This document shows positions 26,477-36,564 of a DNA stretch of 64,000 nt, in pieces. Each line of letters begins with the position of its first letter. Position 1 is the first letter of the stretch. The stretch is taken from NCBI GenBank assembly GCA_019873685.1, contig JAIOAT010000002.1, positions 1 through 64,000 of the forward strand. Reading direction: 5' to 3'. The translations under genes and the position numbers were made by a program. This stretch comes from Chloroflexota bacterium. GTDB taxonomy: Bacteria > Chloroflexota > Anaerolineae > Aggregatilineales > Ch27. A model generated the notes under the pieces. The model had not been told where the DNA came from. It did not search any database and saw nothing but the letters and a program-made list of their open reading frames with translations.

Positions 26477-27910
26477 ATGGGCGAACAGGTTCAGGATCGG
26501 CAGTCGTTTGTGCCGGGGGATCAGGCGTTTCAGGATGATCTGCGCCGGCGTCATCGGCGGGCCAAGCGCTGGCAGGTCTTCTTCTTTGCGTCGCTGGTAG
26601 TGGGGTTGCTGGCCTTGCTGGCGCTCTTCGCCAATGTCGCGGACGAAGCTTTTGGCACCATTGCTATCGCCAGCAAATACTCCGAGGCGGAAGTCCTGGC
26701 GGCGCTGAGCGAGGCCAGGGGAGTCACCGTTGAGGGGCCGCTGGAGGCGCTGGAGAATGACGATCTGGCCCAGGTGCTTGCGCTGTATATCCCGCGCCGC
26801 GTGCCGGTGATCGTGCGCGACGAATTGAGCCGGGTCAAACCGGAAGACTTCACTCGGGTGCCGCTGCGCGAAGCCCTGGCCGGGGCAACTTTGCCTCCTG
26901 ACATCGCTGACCTGACCATCTCGCAACTGAGCCTTGAGCAACAGACGGCTATCCTGAGCGCCAATCTCACACATGATGTCCTGTATGCCCGTGTGCTCAA
27001 CGACGTGATCGGCCTGGACATCCTCAAGAGCTGGACACTCTCCCGGACGTTGTTCGACTATGCCGGGATCGAAGCGGAGTTCCAGGCGCTGGTGGCGGCG
27101 CAAGACCCGCCGAATCCGCAGCTCAAGCCGCACTCGTGGCTCAACTCGACCTTTGTCACCGGCACGCAGTCCTCTTACCCAGAACTGGCCGGCATCCGAA
27201 CGGCTATTCTGGGGACGCTGTGGATCATGGCGCTGACCATGCTCATCGCCTTCCCGCTGGGTGTGGGTGCGGCGATCTACCTAGAGGAATATGCCCACAG
27301 CGGTAACTGGCTGGAGCGGCTGATCGAGACGAATATCCGCAATCTGGCCGGGGTGCCCTCGATCATCTACGGGCTGCTGGGGCTGGCGATCTTCGTGCGG
27401 GCGCTGGCGCCCATCTCCAGCGGGGCGCTGTTCGGCTTCAACGAGGCTAACGGGCGCACGATCTTCTCTGCGGCGATGACGATGGCGTTGCTTATCCTGC
27501 CGGTGATCATCATTGCTGCGCAGGAGGCAATCCGGGCCGTGCCCCAATCCATCCGCGACGCCAGCTACGGGCTGGGCGCAACCCAGTGGCAGACGATCTG
27601 GTATCAGGTGTTGCCGGCGGCGTTGCCCGGCATCCTGACCGGGACGATCCTGTCGATGTCGCGGGCGATTGGGGAAACTGCACCGCTGATCGTCATCGGC
27701 GCGTCGGCGGTGATCTTCGTCGATCCCTCCGGGCCATTTTCCAAGTTCACTGCTCTGCCGATCCAGATCTGGCAGTGGACGGCGCGCCCGCAGGAAGAAT
27801 TTCGAAATCTGGCGGCGGCAGCAATCATTGTGCTGCTGGCGCTCCTGCTGGTGCTGAATTCAGCAGCCATCATCCTGCGCCAGCGGGTCAGTAACCGGTT
27901 GCGTGGTTAG
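26477..27910 (+). CDS. pstA: Phosphate ABC transporter permease PstA
   Basis: Second channel subunit. The 477-residue protein is well above the usual ~290. After membrane helix 1 (about 36-60) an extracytoplasmic region of roughly 170 residues follows, with [19 protein letters not shown] and [15 protein letters not shown], before the next helix near 240. The core then reads [15 protein letters not shown] and [19 protein letters not shown], the EAA coupling loop. Its start is one base past the pstC stop. The insert is larger than that of PstC, and the two may together form a docking platform for the double-headed PstS; that link is inference. Confidence 0.92.
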   Translation: MGEQVQDRQSFVPGDQAFQDDLRRRHRRAKRWQVFFFASLVVGLLALLALFANVADEAFGTIAIASKYSEAEVLAALSEARGVTVEGPLEALENDDLAQVLALYIPRRVPVIVRDELSRVKPEDFTRVPLREALAGATLPPDIADLTISQLSLEQQTAILSANLTHDVLYARVLNDVIGLDILKSWTLSRTLFDYAGIEAEFQALVAAQDPPNPQLKPHSWLNSTFVTGTQSSYPELAGIRTAILGTLWIMALTMLIAFPLGVGAAIYLEEYAHSGNWLERLIETNIRNLAGVPSIIYGLLGLAIFVRALAPISSGALFGFNEANGRTIFSAAMTMALLILPVIIIAAQEAIRAVPQSIRDASYGLGATQWQTIWYQVLPAALPGILTGTILSMSRAIGETAPLIVIGASAVIFVDPSGPFSKFTALPIQIWQWTARPQEEFRNLAAAAIIVLLALLLVLNSAAIILRQRVSNRLRG

Positions 27911-27951
27911 GTGGTGGCGCCTTTGCATTGTAAGTTCTGGAGTAGTGGTTG

Positions 27952-28743
27952 ATGATGTCATCGAATGGCGACGGCCGCTATGCCGTCCAGATCCGGCATC
28001 TGAACGTTTTCTACGGCCCCAGGCTGGCCGTGCGTGAGATCACCATGCCGATTGCTCGCAACAAAATCACGGCCTTCATTGGGCCGTCCGGGTGTGGCAA
28101 GAGCACCGTCCTGCGGGCGATCAACCGGATGAACGACCTGATTCCGGAAGCGCGTGTTGAAGGCGAAGTGATTTACCGGGGGGAGAACATCTACCGCCCG
28201 GAGATCGACCCGGTGGAAATCCGGCGGAGGATCGGGATGGTCTTTCAGAAGCCGAATCCGTTCCCCAAGAGCATCTATGACAACGTGGCCTATGGGCCGC
28301 GCGTGCTGGGGATCAAAGATCGGCGGACGCTCGACCAGATTGTGGAGCAGAGCCTGCGTCAGGCGGCGCTGTGGGATGAAGTCAAGGACGATCTCAAGAA
28401 GTCAGGGCTGGCGCTCTCCGGCGGGCAACAGCAGCGCCTGTGCATCGCGCGCGCCTTGGCTGTCGAACCGGACGTGATCCTGATGGATGAGCCTTGTTCT
28501 GCCTTGGACCCCATCGCTACCGAGCGCATCGAGGACCTGATGAAGGAACTGGTGGTGGACTACTCCATCGTGATCGTGACGCACAATATGCAGCAGGCCC
28601 GGCGCGTTTCTGAATACACCGCGTTTTTCACCACGGACGAGTCGCGCACGGGAGAGCTGGTGGAATTCGACCGAACGGACAAGGTCTTTTCGATGCCATC
28701 CGATCCGCGCACAGCTGACTATATTGCCGGGCGCTTTGGCTAG
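27952..28743 (+). CDS. pstB: Phosphate ABC transporter ATP-binding protein PstB
   Basis: The ATPase that drives phosphate import. The 263-residue protein shows Walker [10 protein letters not shown], then the PstB-typical [19 protein letters not shown]-loop [19 protein letters not shown], signature LSGGQQQR, Walker [16 protein letters not shown] and [14 protein letters not shown] 27952 (with a second ATG at 27955) follows GGAG; the TTG at 27949 is also in frame. The operon ends here with a terminator. No phoU follows, although phoU is common at this place. Confidence 0.95.
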   Translation: MMSSNGDGRYAVQIRHLNVFYGPRLAVREITMPIARNKITAFIGPSGCGKSTVLRAINRMNDLIPEARVEGEVIYRGENIYRPEIDPVEIRRRIGMVFQKPNPFPKSIYDNVAYGPRVLGIKDRRTLDQIVEQSLRQAALWDEVKDDLKKSGLALSGGQQQRLCIARALAVEPDVILMDEPCSALDPIATERIEDLMKELVVDYSIVIVTHNMQQARRVSEYTAFFTTDESRTGELVEFDRTDKVFSMPSDPRTADYIAGRFG

Positions 28744-28777
28744 GTTTGCCTGGGATTCCGGCGTTGTGTTATCCTGA

Positions 28778-28814
28778 TGAGGCTGTCCCCGCGGGGCACG
28801 GCCTCATTTCTTTT
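28778..28814 (+). terminator. Rho-independent terminator of the pst operon
   Basis: TGAGGC at 28778-28783 pairs with GCCTCA at 28801-28806, and a CCCC/GGGG pair lies inside. TTTCTTTT follows at 28807-28814. It overlaps the end of the convergent dinB gene by a few bases. Confidence 0.8.
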
Positions 28815-30009
28815 GACGCGGGTGGCGGCGGATGAGATCGCTGCCGCGCTGGACGGCGTGCTCGCCAAAGCGGTCGCGGAGGGCGTCCAGAGCGGCCTGC
28901 AGGCGCTGCTTTTCCAGAGTCTCAGTTGTGTCTTCCCACAGGCCCAGTTGATGGGCAGGTGTGGTGAACCCACTCAGTCCGACCCCGATCAACCGTACCG
29001 GTCGACCATCCGGCCAGTGGCGGCTGAACAACTCCAGCGCAGCAGCGGCAATCTCATCGTCCTGATCGGTGGGCGCCGGGCGCGTCACCTGGCGGGTCAG
29101 CGTGGTAAAGTCGCTCCAGCGCAGCTTGATCTTGATGGTTGCACCGGCCAGCCCTTCCCTGCGGGCCTGACGGCCCACCTCATCGCAGAGGTGGCGCAGT
29201 GTGCGGCGGAGCAACGCCCCATCGGCCACATCGCGGTCAAACGTCGTTTCCCGACTGATCGAGCGAATTTCATGCTCGGTTTCGACCTCACGGTCATCAA
29301 GGCCACGGGCGTGGGCTGCCAGGGCGCGGCCATGCGCCCCAAAGCGGTGGATAAGATCATCTTCCGGCCAGGCAGCAAGGTCGCCAATGGTGTGAATGCC
29401 CAGTTCAGTCAGGCGGGCCGCCGTCCTGGGGCCAACGCCCCACAGTTCCGTGATCGGCAGCGGGGCCAGGAAGGCAGCTTCCTGACCGGGCGGAACCACC
29501 CGGATGGCATTGGGCGGGCCAGCGGACCTGCGGCTGGCCTCAGCCTTGCCAACATTATTGGCAATCTTGGCGACCAGCTTGTTGGAAGCCACTCCCAGCG
29601 ACACCGGCAGCTCAAGATCGGTGTTGATCACCGCCTGCAGGCGACGGGCGATTGTCTCAGCCGGTTCGGCCAGCAGCGATACATCCAGAAAGGCTTCGTC
29701 AATGGAGAGTTGCTCTACCACCGGGGTGGTGTTGCGCAGGATGGTCATGACCTGCTCGGATGCCTGATGGTACAGCTGTCGGTCAGCGGGCAGGATCAAG
29801 AGGTCCGGGCATAGCCGGACGGCACGAGCCATCGGCATAGCCGAGTGCACGCCGAAACGGCGCGCCTCGTAGGAGCAAGAAGCCACGACGCCGCGTTGCT
29901 CCGGGCGCCCACCGATGGCGAACGGGCGGCCACGCAGGGCGGGGTCGCGTCGGGCTTCGGCGGCGCAGAAGAAGGCATCCAGATCGAGGTGCAGGATTTT
30001 GCGCGCCAT
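28804..30009 (-). CDS. dinB: DNA polymerase IV (Y-family translesion polymerase)
   Basis: An error-prone polymerase that copies past DNA lesions. The 401-residue product begins MARKILHLDLDAFFCAAE (first catalytic Asp) and has SYEARRFGVHSAMPMARA. The second catalytic motif is LSIDEAFLDVS near residue 103, and LGVASNKLVAKIAN comes next. The helix-hairpin-helix ELWGVGPRTAARL and a little-finger domain follow. The start is set by this conserved N-terminus: an in-frame opening to 30792 adds a low-complexity Arg/Gln-rich stretch antisense to the next gene. It is divergent from the kinase gene with only 48 bases between starts. No LexA-type box was recognised. Confidence 0.94.
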   Translation of the reverse strand: MARKILHLDLDAFFCAAEARRDPALRGRPFAIGGRPEQRGVVASCSYEARRFGVHSAMPMARAVRLCPDLLILPADRQLYHQASEQVMTILRNTTPVVEQLSIDEAFLDVSLLAEPAETIARRLQAVINTDLELPVSLGVASNKLVAKIANNVGKAEASRRSAGPPNAIRVVPPGQEAAFLAPLPITELWGVGPRTAARLTELGIHTIGDLAAWPEDDLIHRFGAHGRALAAHARGLDDREVETEHEIRSISRETTFDRDVADGALLRRTLRHLCDEVGRQARREGLAGATIKIKLRWSDFTTLTRQVTRPAPTDQDDEIAAAALELFSRHWPDGRPVRLIGVGLSGFTTPAHQLGLWEDTTETLEKQRLQAALDALRDRFGEHAVQRGSDLIRRHPRQKK

Positions 30010-30057
30010 ATGCTTCCCATTGTACCATTCCCGGCGATTGGACAGGGGAGGTCGGCG

Positions 30058-30993
30058 ATGATTTTCACGGTGACGCTGAACCCGGCGCTGGACTGGGAGT
30101 TGACCGTCCCGGCGTTTGCGTTTGATACTGTGCTGCGGGCTACTAGCAGCACCATCGACGCCGGGGGAAAGGGTTTCAATGTCTCGCGGGCGCTGGCGGC
30201 ACTGGGGATGCCAAGTTGTGCGCTGGGATTCGTTGGCGGGGCAACCGGGCAACGTCTGGCTGCGACGCTGGCAGCGATGGGTGTTGCTACTGATCTGGTC
30301 TGGATCGCCGGGGAGACACGCACGAACGTCAGTATTGTGGCTGCCGAAGAGAGACACTACCTGAAGGTGAATGAGCCGGGACCGGCGATCTCCGCTGAAG
30401 AACAGGTGACGCTGCTGGCGCGGGTGCGGCAACTGGCCCGACCCGGCGACTGGTGGGTGTTGGCCGGGAGTCTGCCGCCGGGCGTGGCCGGTGGGTTTTA
30501 TGGCGAACTGATTGCGGTGATCCAGCAGGCCGGGGCGCGGGCGATCCTGGATAGCAGCGGGGAACCGTTGCGGTTGGGGTGCGCTGCGGGCGTGTGGCTG
30601 GTGAAGCCGAACCTGGAGGAAGCCGCGCAGATCACAGGACTGAAGCTGCCGCCCGAACGGGCAGCGGAAGCGCTCCAGCCCATTCATGCACTGGGGGCGG
30701 AGCATGTGCTGATCTCGCTGGGTAGAGCAGGAGCAGTGCTTTCCGATGGCCGTCAGGCCTGGCGCCTGCGCCCGCCGCAGGTGGAGGAGCATAATCCCAT
30801 TGGTGCGGGCGACGCGCTGGTGGCCGGGCTGGTGGCCGGGCTGAGCCAGGGGGAATCCCTGCCGGATGCGGCGGCACTGGGCGTGGCCTGTGGCGCGGCG
30901 GCGGCAAGCCTGCCGGGCACTGCTTTCGGCACACGGACGCAGGTTGAAGCGCTTCGAAAGGGAGTCGTGGTGACGCCGCTGTTGCCGGTATAA
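30058..30993 (+). CDS. PfkB-family sugar kinase, 1-phosphofructokinase/tagatose-6-phosphate kinase type
   Basis: It phosphorylates a hexose phosphate with ATP. The 311-residue product begins MIFTVTLNPALDWELTV, the start typical of FruK/LacC kinases. It has the GGKGFNVSRALAALG loop near residue 38 and the PfkB signature GAGDALVAGLVAG near 250, where Asp is the catalytic base. The ATG at 30058 follows GGGGAGG; a longer opening to 29845 is antisense to dinB. No fructose phosphotransferase genes are nearby, so the substrate is not settled. nagA follows on the opposite strand behind a terminator. Confidence 0.88.
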   Translation: MIFTVTLNPALDWELTVPAFAFDTVLRATSSTIDAGGKGFNVSRALAALGMPSCALGFVGGATGQRLAATLAAMGVATDLVWIAGETRTNVSIVAAEERHYLKVNEPGPAISAEEQVTLLARVRQLARPGDWWVLAGSLPPGVAGGFYGELIAVIQQAGARAILDSSGEPLRLGCAAGVWLVKPNLEEAAQITGLKLPPERAAEALQPIHALGAEHVLISLGRAGAVLSDGRQAWRLRPPQVEEHNPIGAGDALVAGLVAGLSQGESLPDAAALGVACGAAAASLPGTAFGTRTQVEALRKGVVVTPLLPV

Positions 30994-31013
30994 CCTGAGG
31001 TATCCACCTGACG

Positions 31014-31042
31014 AATCAGCCCGGCATTGCGCCGGGCTGATT
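31014..31042. terminator. Bidirectional terminator between kinase gene and nagA
   Basis: AATCAGCCCGGC at 31014-31025 and GCCGGGCTGATT at 31031-31042 form a perfect 12-bp stem with a five-base loop between two convergent genes. The T-run after it is short (GTTCTGG). The A/T-rich outer arms serve both directions. Confidence 0.75.
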
Positions 31043-31073
31043 GTTCTGGCAATTCGAAAGGGTGCAGGATGGC

Positions 31074-32225
31074 TCAGTTGCGGCGGTAGACGACCTTTCC
31101 GCCGACCATCGTCATGACCACCTGCGCTGCGCCGTCAAGCAGGATGACATCGGCGTCAGCGCCGGGGGCCAGGACGCCCTTGCGGCCAGCCAGGCCCAGG
31201 GCTTCCGCCGGGACAGCGGTGGCCATCTGCAGCGCCTGTGGCAGGGTTAGCCCGGCGAAGGCCATCACATTGCGCACCGCGGCATCCAACGTCAGGGTGC
31301 TGCCGGCCAGACTGCCCGTTGCCAGGCGGGCGATGCCACCGGCAACGATGACCTCGCTATCGCCCAGCATATACGTGCCGTCAGTAAGCCCTGTGGCACG
31401 CATGGCGTCTGTAACCAGGATGGTGCGGTTCAGACCCTTGGCCCGGATCAGCAGCTTGACCATGGCCGGATGGACATGCACGCCATCGGCGATGATCTGG
31501 GCGTAGATGCGATCGTCTACCAGCACCGCGCCCAGCGTACCGGGATCGCGGTGGTGCAGGCCCTGCATGCCGTTGAAGGCATGCGTTGCCTGACGCAGGC
31601 CGCGATCGGCGGCGGCGGTGACGCAATCGATATCCGCGCCGCTGTGACCCAGGGAAAACTCGATCCCCTGCCGGACGCCCGTCTCGATCAGTTCCATTGC
31701 GCCGTCAAGCTCCGGAGCCAGGGTCATCAGTCGGGCGACGCCGGAGGCGAACCAGGCGTTGTACTCGGCTGGATCGGGAGGGCGCAGGTGATCGGGCGGC
31801 TGTGCACCCTTGTGTTTGATGCTCAGATACGGGCCTTCCAGGTGGACGCCCAGATGTGCGGCGCCGTCTGCTGGCTGCGGGCAAACGCGGACGTTTTCCA
31901 CGGCGGCGGTGGTGTCTGCGCTGGAGGCGGCCATCGTGGTCGGCAGGTAAGCGGTAACGCCATGCGCAGCAAAGTAGCGGGCCATGGCGTGGATCGCTTC
32001 TGGCGTGGCGTCCATAGTGTCATAGCCATCGGCGCCGTGAACATGGACGTCGATCAACCCTGGCGCAACCGACAGGCCATCAGCCGGGATGATCGTGTCG
32101 CCGGGTTGGGCGTCGCCGGGGCCGGGGACGATAGCGGTGATCCGACCCGCTTCGATGATCAGCGCGTGGTGTTCCAGTGTCTGGTGCGGGGTGATGATGG
32201 TGCCACCCCGAATGATGGTGCGCAT
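31074..32225 (-). CDS. nagA: N-acetylglucosamine-6-phosphate deacetylase
   Basis: It removes acetate from GlcNAc-6-phosphate, in the cytoplasm, during amino-sugar use or cell-wall recycling. The 383-residue amidohydrolase has LIDVHVHGADGYDTMDA near residue 58 (metal-binding HxH), HLEGPYLS near 130 (metal Glu), SLGHSGADID near 190, THAFNGMQGLHHRDPG near 213 and LVTDAMRATGL near 274 (catalytic Asp). Length and motif order are standard. No nagB is seen nearby. The start at 32225 is the only ATG before the conserved N-terminal strand. Confidence 0.93.
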   Translation of the reverse strand: MRTIIRGGTIITPHQTLEHHALIIEAGRITAIVPGPGDAQPGDTIIPADGLSVAPGLIDVHVHGADGYDTMDATPEAIHAMARYFAAHGVTAYLPTTMAASSADTTAAVENVRVCPQPADGAAHLGVHLEGPYLSIKHKGAQPPDHLRPPDPAEYNAWFASGVARLMTLAPELDGAMELIETGVRQGIEFSLGHSGADIDCVTAAADRGLRQATHAFNGMQGLHHRDPGTLGAVLVDDRIYAQIIADGVHVHPAMVKLLIRAKGLNRTILVTDAMRATGLTDGTYMLGDSEVIVAGGIARLATGSLAGSTLTLDAAVRNVMAFAGLTLPQALQMATAVPAEALGLAGRKGVLAPGADADVILLDGAAQVVMTMVGGKVVYRRN

Positions 32226-32356
32226 TCTCAGACTCCTCTGACGGATAGCCTGACCGGTGCCAGCCTGTGACTCAGCTGTTCTGACGTGGCGGAAATGCTG
32301 GTGCTACGCACACTGCAAGCAGACTGGCTGGGATGGCGCAGGTCGGCTGATGCTTG

Positions 32357-32692
32357 CTAGGCCTGGAAGTTGAACATGGTCTGCATCTTCAGGGCCAGGG
32401 ACATATCCCCCTGAACCTTGATCTTGCCCTGCATGAAGGCTGAAATGGCGTTGACCTCGCCGATGAGAACGGCGTAGAGGTCTTCGGCGGCGGAGATCAG
32501 GGTCATCTGCGGTGATGGGGTCTCGCCCTCGTGGACTTCGCACTGGCCATCCGCGATCTTGATCCACCACTTGCCGCCATTGTCGCCGGTCAGGTTGAGT
32601 TGCAGCGTGGTGTTCAGGCCAGCGGCCTTGGCCGGCAGGAACATCTCCGGCATGCGGGCGATAAAGGCACTGATTTCTTCTTTCGTCGGCAT
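32357..32692 (-). CDS. SCP2 sterol-carrier-domain protein
   Basis: The 111-residue product is a single SCP2-like domain: TTLQLNLTGDNGGKWWIKIADGQCEV, then PQMTLISAAEDLYAVLIGE and AFMQGKIKVQGDMSLALKMQ. Such small proteins bind lipids or other hydrophobic molecules, and the bacterial ones mostly have no assigned role. The ATG at 32692 follows CAGGAG at a good distance; an in-frame extension to 32719 has no better site. It lies downstream of no clear partner and is divergent from the esterase gene. Confidence 0.85.
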   Translation of the reverse strand: MPTKEEISAFIARMPEMFLPAKAAGLNTTLQLNLTGDNGGKWWIKIADGQCEVHEGETPSPQMTLISAAEDLYAVLIGEVNAISAFMQGKIKVQGDMSLALKMQTMFNFQA

Positions 32693-32882
32693 GTCAATAA
32701 TCTCCTGAAATTGCCGCAAAAACAGGAAGCGCAGGGCATACCCTGAGCACAGTGTTGTTGTCGCGGGTTAGTATACTCAATCACGCGGATTCGCACATCC
32801 TGAGCAGGCGGGATTGTTCTGGCGAGGGGGTGCAGGGCAGGTTAGAATCGCACCGTGCCTGCCGCCTCAAAAGGAGCAATGG

Positions 32883-33893
32883 GTGGTCAGTCGAAGCCGC
32901 GTTGAACAGCCGTTACTGGAAAGCGATGTCCTGCGGGGTAATCCGCTGGGTGACGCCAGTGTGCGCCCGTTGCCGGTCTACCTGCCGCCGGGATACGACG
33001 ACGATCCTGCCCGACGCTACCCCGTGATCGTGATGCTAACCGGGTATGGCGGTACGGGGCCGTTCTTGCTGAATCTGCGCCCCTGGGATGAAAGCCTGCC
33101 CCAGCAACTGGATCGCCTGATCCTGAGCGGCGCTATGCCTCCGGCAATTGTGGTGATGCCGGATTGCTGGACACGGTACGGCGGTTCCCAGTATCTGAAT
33201 TCCTCCGCGCTGGGGCGGTACGAGGATTATCTGATCCTCGAGGTTATCCCATTTGTGGATGCTCGTTACCGTACCCTGGCCGACCGCGCTCACCGTGGCG
33301 TGATCGGCAAGAGCAGCGGCGGCTATGGGGCGCTGGTGCAGGGGATGCACCACCCGGAGGTCTTCGGTGCGGTCGCCTGTCACAGCGGGGACATGTACTT
33401 TGAGTATTGCTATCTTGGCGATATCGCCAGGTTGCACGCTAACCTGGCCAGCTATGGCGGCTGGGCGGAACTGAAGCAGAAGCTGGTCAGCATCCGGCCC
33501 AAAAACAGCCGCTTCTTCCAGACCGTTGGCACACTGTGCTATGGCATGGCTTACGCGCCCAATCCAGCGGCGCCGGACGGCTTCGACATGCCGATTGACC
33601 TGGAGACCGGAGCGCTGCGGGAAGAGGTATGGGCGCGCTGGCTGGCTCACGATCCGCTGCGCAAACTGGATCAACCGGCCTGGGCGGACGCCCTGCGCAG
33701 CATGCGGTTGCTGTATCTCGATTGCGGCGACCAGGACGAGTTCAACCTGCAGGTGGGAGCGCGCCTGTTCGCCCGCAAGCTGGCAACGCTGGGCATCAAC
33801 TGTCATTTTGAGACCTTTGCGGGCGGTCACTTTGATATCCACTATCGGTATGACACGTACCTGCCGCTATTGAGCGCGGCCCTGCAGCCATAA
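32883..33893 (+). CDS. Esterase, alpha/beta hydrolase (esterase D/enterochelin-esterase-like)
   Basis: The 336-residue product carries the catalytic pattern of the putative-esterase family: [16 protein letters not shown] near 50, [16 protein letters not shown], then the nucleophile elbow [13 protein letters not shown] near 140 (Ser in GKSSGG). [12 protein letters not shown] near 282 holds a likely acid, and [12 protein letters not shown] near 318 a likely His. No signal peptide is seen. The GTG at 32883 has AAAAGGAG seven bases upstream; the longer opening to 32814 lacks one. A lipoprotein gene starts five bases after its stop, so the two are co-expressed. Carbohydrate esters are a typical substrate class, not proven here. 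Confidence 0.85.
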   Translation: MVSRSRVEQPLLESDVLRGNPLGDASVRPLPVYLPPGYDDDPARRYPVIVMLTGYGGTGPFLLNLRPWDESLPQQLDRLILSGAMPPAIVVMPDCWTRYGGSQYLNSSALGRYEDYLILEVIPFVDARYRTLADRAHRGVIGKSSGGYGALVQGMHHPEVFGAVACHSGDMYFEYCYLGDIARLHANLASYGGWAELKQKLVSIRPKNSRFFQTVGTLCYGMAYAPNPAAPDGFDMPIDLETGALREEVWARWLAHDPLRKLDQPAWADALRSMRLLYLDCGDQDEFNLQVGARLFARKLATLGINCHFETFAGGHFDIHYRYDTYLPLLSAALQP

Positions 33894-33898
33894 TCGCC

Positions 33899-35443
33899 AT
33901 GCGTTTGCGGCTCTTGTTCTCTCTGCTTGCCCTCTTGCTGGCGGCACTGGCCTGTATGCGTCAGCAACCCGGCCCGGTGATCGTGATCACAGCGACGCCT
34001 CCGGAGCCGCTGGGTATTGAAACCCGCGCTGCCGATGCGCCGGAGGCTCCGCCGACAGCACCCTCCGCCGGGCTGATCGTGCCGACGCTGGATCCGCCGC
34101 GCACGGTTACGGCGGAACCGCTGCCTGAGTCGTACACCGTGCAGCCGGGCGACACACTCTCCGGGATCGCCGAGCGTTTCGGTACGACGGTCGAGCAACT
34201 GATGACATTGAATGCTATCGATAACCCCTCACTGATTGCCGTGGGCCAGGTTGTGCGCTTGCCGGAGACGCGGGGCGTTTTCAGCCCGGCTTTCAAGATC
34301 ATCCCGGATAGCGAGCTGGTGCGCAGCCCGGCGACTGCTGGCTTCGACATCGCCGGGTTTGTGGCGTCGCTGCCGGGCTATCTCCGTACGTATCAGGATC
34401 GGGTGGACGGCGAGGCGGTCAGCGGGGCGGAGGTCATCCGCCGGGTGGCGGATGACTACAGCGTCAACCCGCGCCTGTTGCTGGCGCTGCTCGAATACCG
34501 GGCTGGCTGGCTCTTCAATCCCGAGCCATCAGCGGCGACGGTGGTGTATCCGCTGGGGTACATACAGCTGGGCTACGAAGGGTTGTACCGGCAACTCTCC
34601 TGGGCGGCTAACCGTCTGAACGAGGCCTACTATGGCTGGCGGGGGCGTGGCGTGCTCTGGTTTGCGTTGCGTGACGGTATCCGGGTGACCTATGCTGCCG
34701 GGTTGAATGCTGGCACGGTGGCAGTGCAGTATTTCCTCAGCCTGAACCAGAGCTATGACGCCTGGCTGGCGGATGTCAACCCGACTGGCTTCTACAGCCT
34801 GTATGTCACCCTGTTTGGCGATCCGTTCGCCCGCGCGGTGGAACCGCTGTTGCCGCCGGATCTGCGCCAGCCGCCGCTGCAATTGCCCTGGGCGCCGGAA
34901 GAACTGTGGTACTATACGGGCGGTCCGCACGGGGCATATGCCTCCGGCAGCGCCTGGGCCGCGATCGACTTCGCCCCACCCGGCGATAAGGACACCGCTG
35001 GATGCTTTGTCGCCCCGCAGTGGGCGCTGGCGGTCGCTGATGGGGTGGTTGCCCGCAGCGAGCGCGGCTTTGTCATCCTCGATTTGGATGGCGACGGCGA
35101 CGAGACGACCGGCTGGACGATCGTTTATCTGCATCTGGCCACGGAGGGTCGCATGCCTGCCGGGATCAGGGTCAAAGCGGGCGATCCGCTGGGGCATCCC
35201 TCCTGTGAGGGCGGCGTTTCGACGGCTACGCATCTGCATATCGCCCGGCGCTACAACGGTGAATGGATCCCGGTCACCTGTCACCAGTGCGCGCCGGGTG
35301 TTCGCAGCGTGCCATTTGTACTGGGCGGCTGGACGGTCGAAGGTTGGGAAGGGCAGGAGTATCAGGGCAGCATGGTCAAAGGGGAGATATACCGGCAGGC
35401 GGAACAGGGGCGCGATACGCCGATTAACGAGATTCGCTGGTAG
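33899..35443 (+). CDS. LysM and M23-peptidase-domain lipoprotein
   Basis: A cell-envelope protein probably working on peptidoglycan. The 514-residue product starts with a lipoprotein signal (LLAALAC, Cys19). A Pro-rich linker and a LysM domain follow (about 79-122; [17 protein letters not shown], ending VGQVVRLPE). A central region of about 200 residues is unassigned. The C-terminal M23 (LytM-like) domain (about 340-470) has plausible zinc ligands in [17 protein letters not shown] and [10 protein letters not shown]. It sits between the esterase and an SH3 membrane protein, and its stop overlaps the region of the next gene's start. Confidence 0.85.
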   Translation: MRLRLLFSLLALLLAALACMRQQPGPVIVITATPPEPLGIETRAADAPEAPPTAPSAGLIVPTLDPPRTVTAEPLPESYTVQPGDTLSGIAERFGTTVEQLMTLNAIDNPSLIAVGQVVRLPETRGVFSPAFKIIPDSELVRSPATAGFDIAGFVASLPGYLRTYQDRVDGEAVSGAEVIRRVADDYSVNPRLLLALLEYRAGWLFNPEPSAATVVYPLGYIQLGYEGLYRQLSWAANRLNEAYYGWRGRGVLWFALRDGIRVTYAAGLNAGTVAVQYFLSLNQSYDAWLADVNPTGFYSLYVTLFGDPFARAVEPLLPPDLRQPPLQLPWAPEELWYYTGGPHGAYASGSAWAAIDFAPPGDKDTAGCFVAPQWALAVADGVVARSERGFVILDLDGDGDETTGWTIVYLHLATEGRMPAGIRVKAGDPLGHPSCEGGVSTATHLHIARRYNGEWIPVTCHQCAPGVRSVPFVLGGWTVEGWEGQEYQGSMVKGEIYRQAEQGRDTPINEIRW

Positions 35444-35454
35444 TGGAGGGTGAT

Positions 35455-36234
35455 GTGCGTAGAGCGAAACAATATGGCTGGTTATCCGGTCTTGGGTTAG
35501 CGTTGCTGCTGGGCATTGCGCTGGTATTGCCGCCAGCGGTACAGGCGCTGCCGCCGCTGCAATTCAGTGCCACACCGGCCCCGGTTATCCTGCCGTCGAT
35601 CAGTCCAACCGCGATCATGCAGTTCACGGCAACACCTACCCGCACGCCCACACCCATTGGGCCGGCGTTGGTTGAAGCGCTGGAAGGCCCAACGAATGTT
35701 CGGGCAGCGCCAGACATCGAGTCTGAACGGCTGGGCCAGATTTTCCCCGGCGAGTTCTATCCCGTGCTGGGACGCGCTGCCGGTACGCTGTGGTACAAGA
35801 TCCAGTACCCTGATTCACCGACTGGCACAGCCTGGGTGTTCGAGCAGGTAGTCCGGATCACGGGCAATATTGACGCCATCGAGGAAATCCAGGTGTTTAC
35901 CCAGCCGACGGTTGATGTGAATGCGGCGATTTCCACGCAGACGCTTGAGGCGCTGGCGCAGATGCCCGGCGGGCTGGAGACGGCTACGGCGCTGGCCGTC
36001 GCCGCCAATGCGATGGTGATGCAGGGTACGCTGCCGCCCACCGAGACTCCGGCGCCCAAGCCCACCTTCACCTATCCACCGGAGCCAATCAGCCAGGCGA
36101 CGCTGGTGATTCCGCCAGCAGCGACGACTCAGGCCGCCAGTACAGGATTGCCGCCGATCATTCCGATCCTGGCGCTGGGGGCAGTAGGTGGACTGGGGAT
36201 GTTGATCGGTATTCTGCGGCGGCTTGGTCGATAG
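35455..36234 (+). CDS. SH3-domain membrane protein
   Basis: The 259-residue protein has an N-terminal hydrophobic segment (about 8-28; signal or anchor) and a Pro/Thr-rich stretch. A bacterial SH3 domain follows (about 70-140; GPTNVRAAPDIESERLG, then GTAWVFEQVVRI), and a Pro/Thr-rich linker leads to a C-terminal membrane helix (about 228-252; PILALGAVGGLGMLIGIL) with a basic end. The SH3 domain should thus face outward. GTG 35455 is preferred because GGAGGGTGAT precedes it; GTG 35443 overlaps the previous stop. Probably co-transcribed with the LysM/M23 gene as a cell-wall pair. Confidence 0.75.
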   Translation: MRRAKQYGWLSGLGLALLLGIALVLPPAVQALPPLQFSATPAPVILPSISPTAIMQFTATPTRTPTPIGPALVEALEGPTNVRAAPDIESERLGQIFPGEFYPVLGRAAGTLWYKIQYPDSPTGTAWVFEQVVRITGNIDAIEEIQVFTQPTVDVNAAISTQTLEALAQMPGGLETATALAVAANAMVMQGTLPPTETPAPKPTFTYPPEPISQATLVIPPAATTQAASTGLPPIIPILALGAVGGLGMLIGILRRLGR

Positions 36235-36260
36235 CTTCGTGTAGTCAAGCAGCACAAGAA

Positions 36261-36524
36261 TCAGAAGTGTTCGCCATCGTAGTTCTGCACTATTGCACGA
36301 CCACGATCGGTAAGCATGTAGGTTGCCGCTGGGAACTTCTGATTGCTGATCACCAGTCCATGGCGCACCAGCGCGTCAACGGTAGCGCGGCTGACCGGTC
36401 TGGACTGGCCGCTGAGATTATGCAGGCGATAGACTTTGGAGCCATCCAGGTAGCGGTGGGATTTGAGGAAAGAGCCGCCTGCCAGCGCCTGGAGCACCTG
36501 CCTGGCTTCGGCGGAAAGACGCAT
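36261..36524 (-). CDS. Small winged-helix-like protein
   Basis: An 87-residue protein without a recognised family. The pattern of two helices, PVSRATVDALVRHGLV and YMLTDRGRAIVQ, resembles a winged-helix DNA-binding domain in which the second helix reads DNA. It is the third gene of a minus-strand operon after the radical SAM gene and another small gene (40-base gap). A GGAA site precedes the ATG. Its role is unknown; a local regulator is possible. Confidence 0.6.
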   Translation of the reverse strand: MRLSAEARQVLQALAGGSFLKSHRYLDGSKVYRLHNLSGQSRPVSRATVDALVRHGLVISNQKFPAATYMLTDRGRAIVQNYDGEHF

Positions 36525-36564
36525 GGTTGGGTTCCTTTTGAAGCAGACTCATGCCCTGAAGCGC

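Noticed and set aside
28804-30792. 662-residue frame proposing a long N-terminal extension of dinB
   Set aside because: The extra ~260 residues are antisense to the PfkB kinase and have low-complexity character; the true DinB N-terminus starts at 30009.
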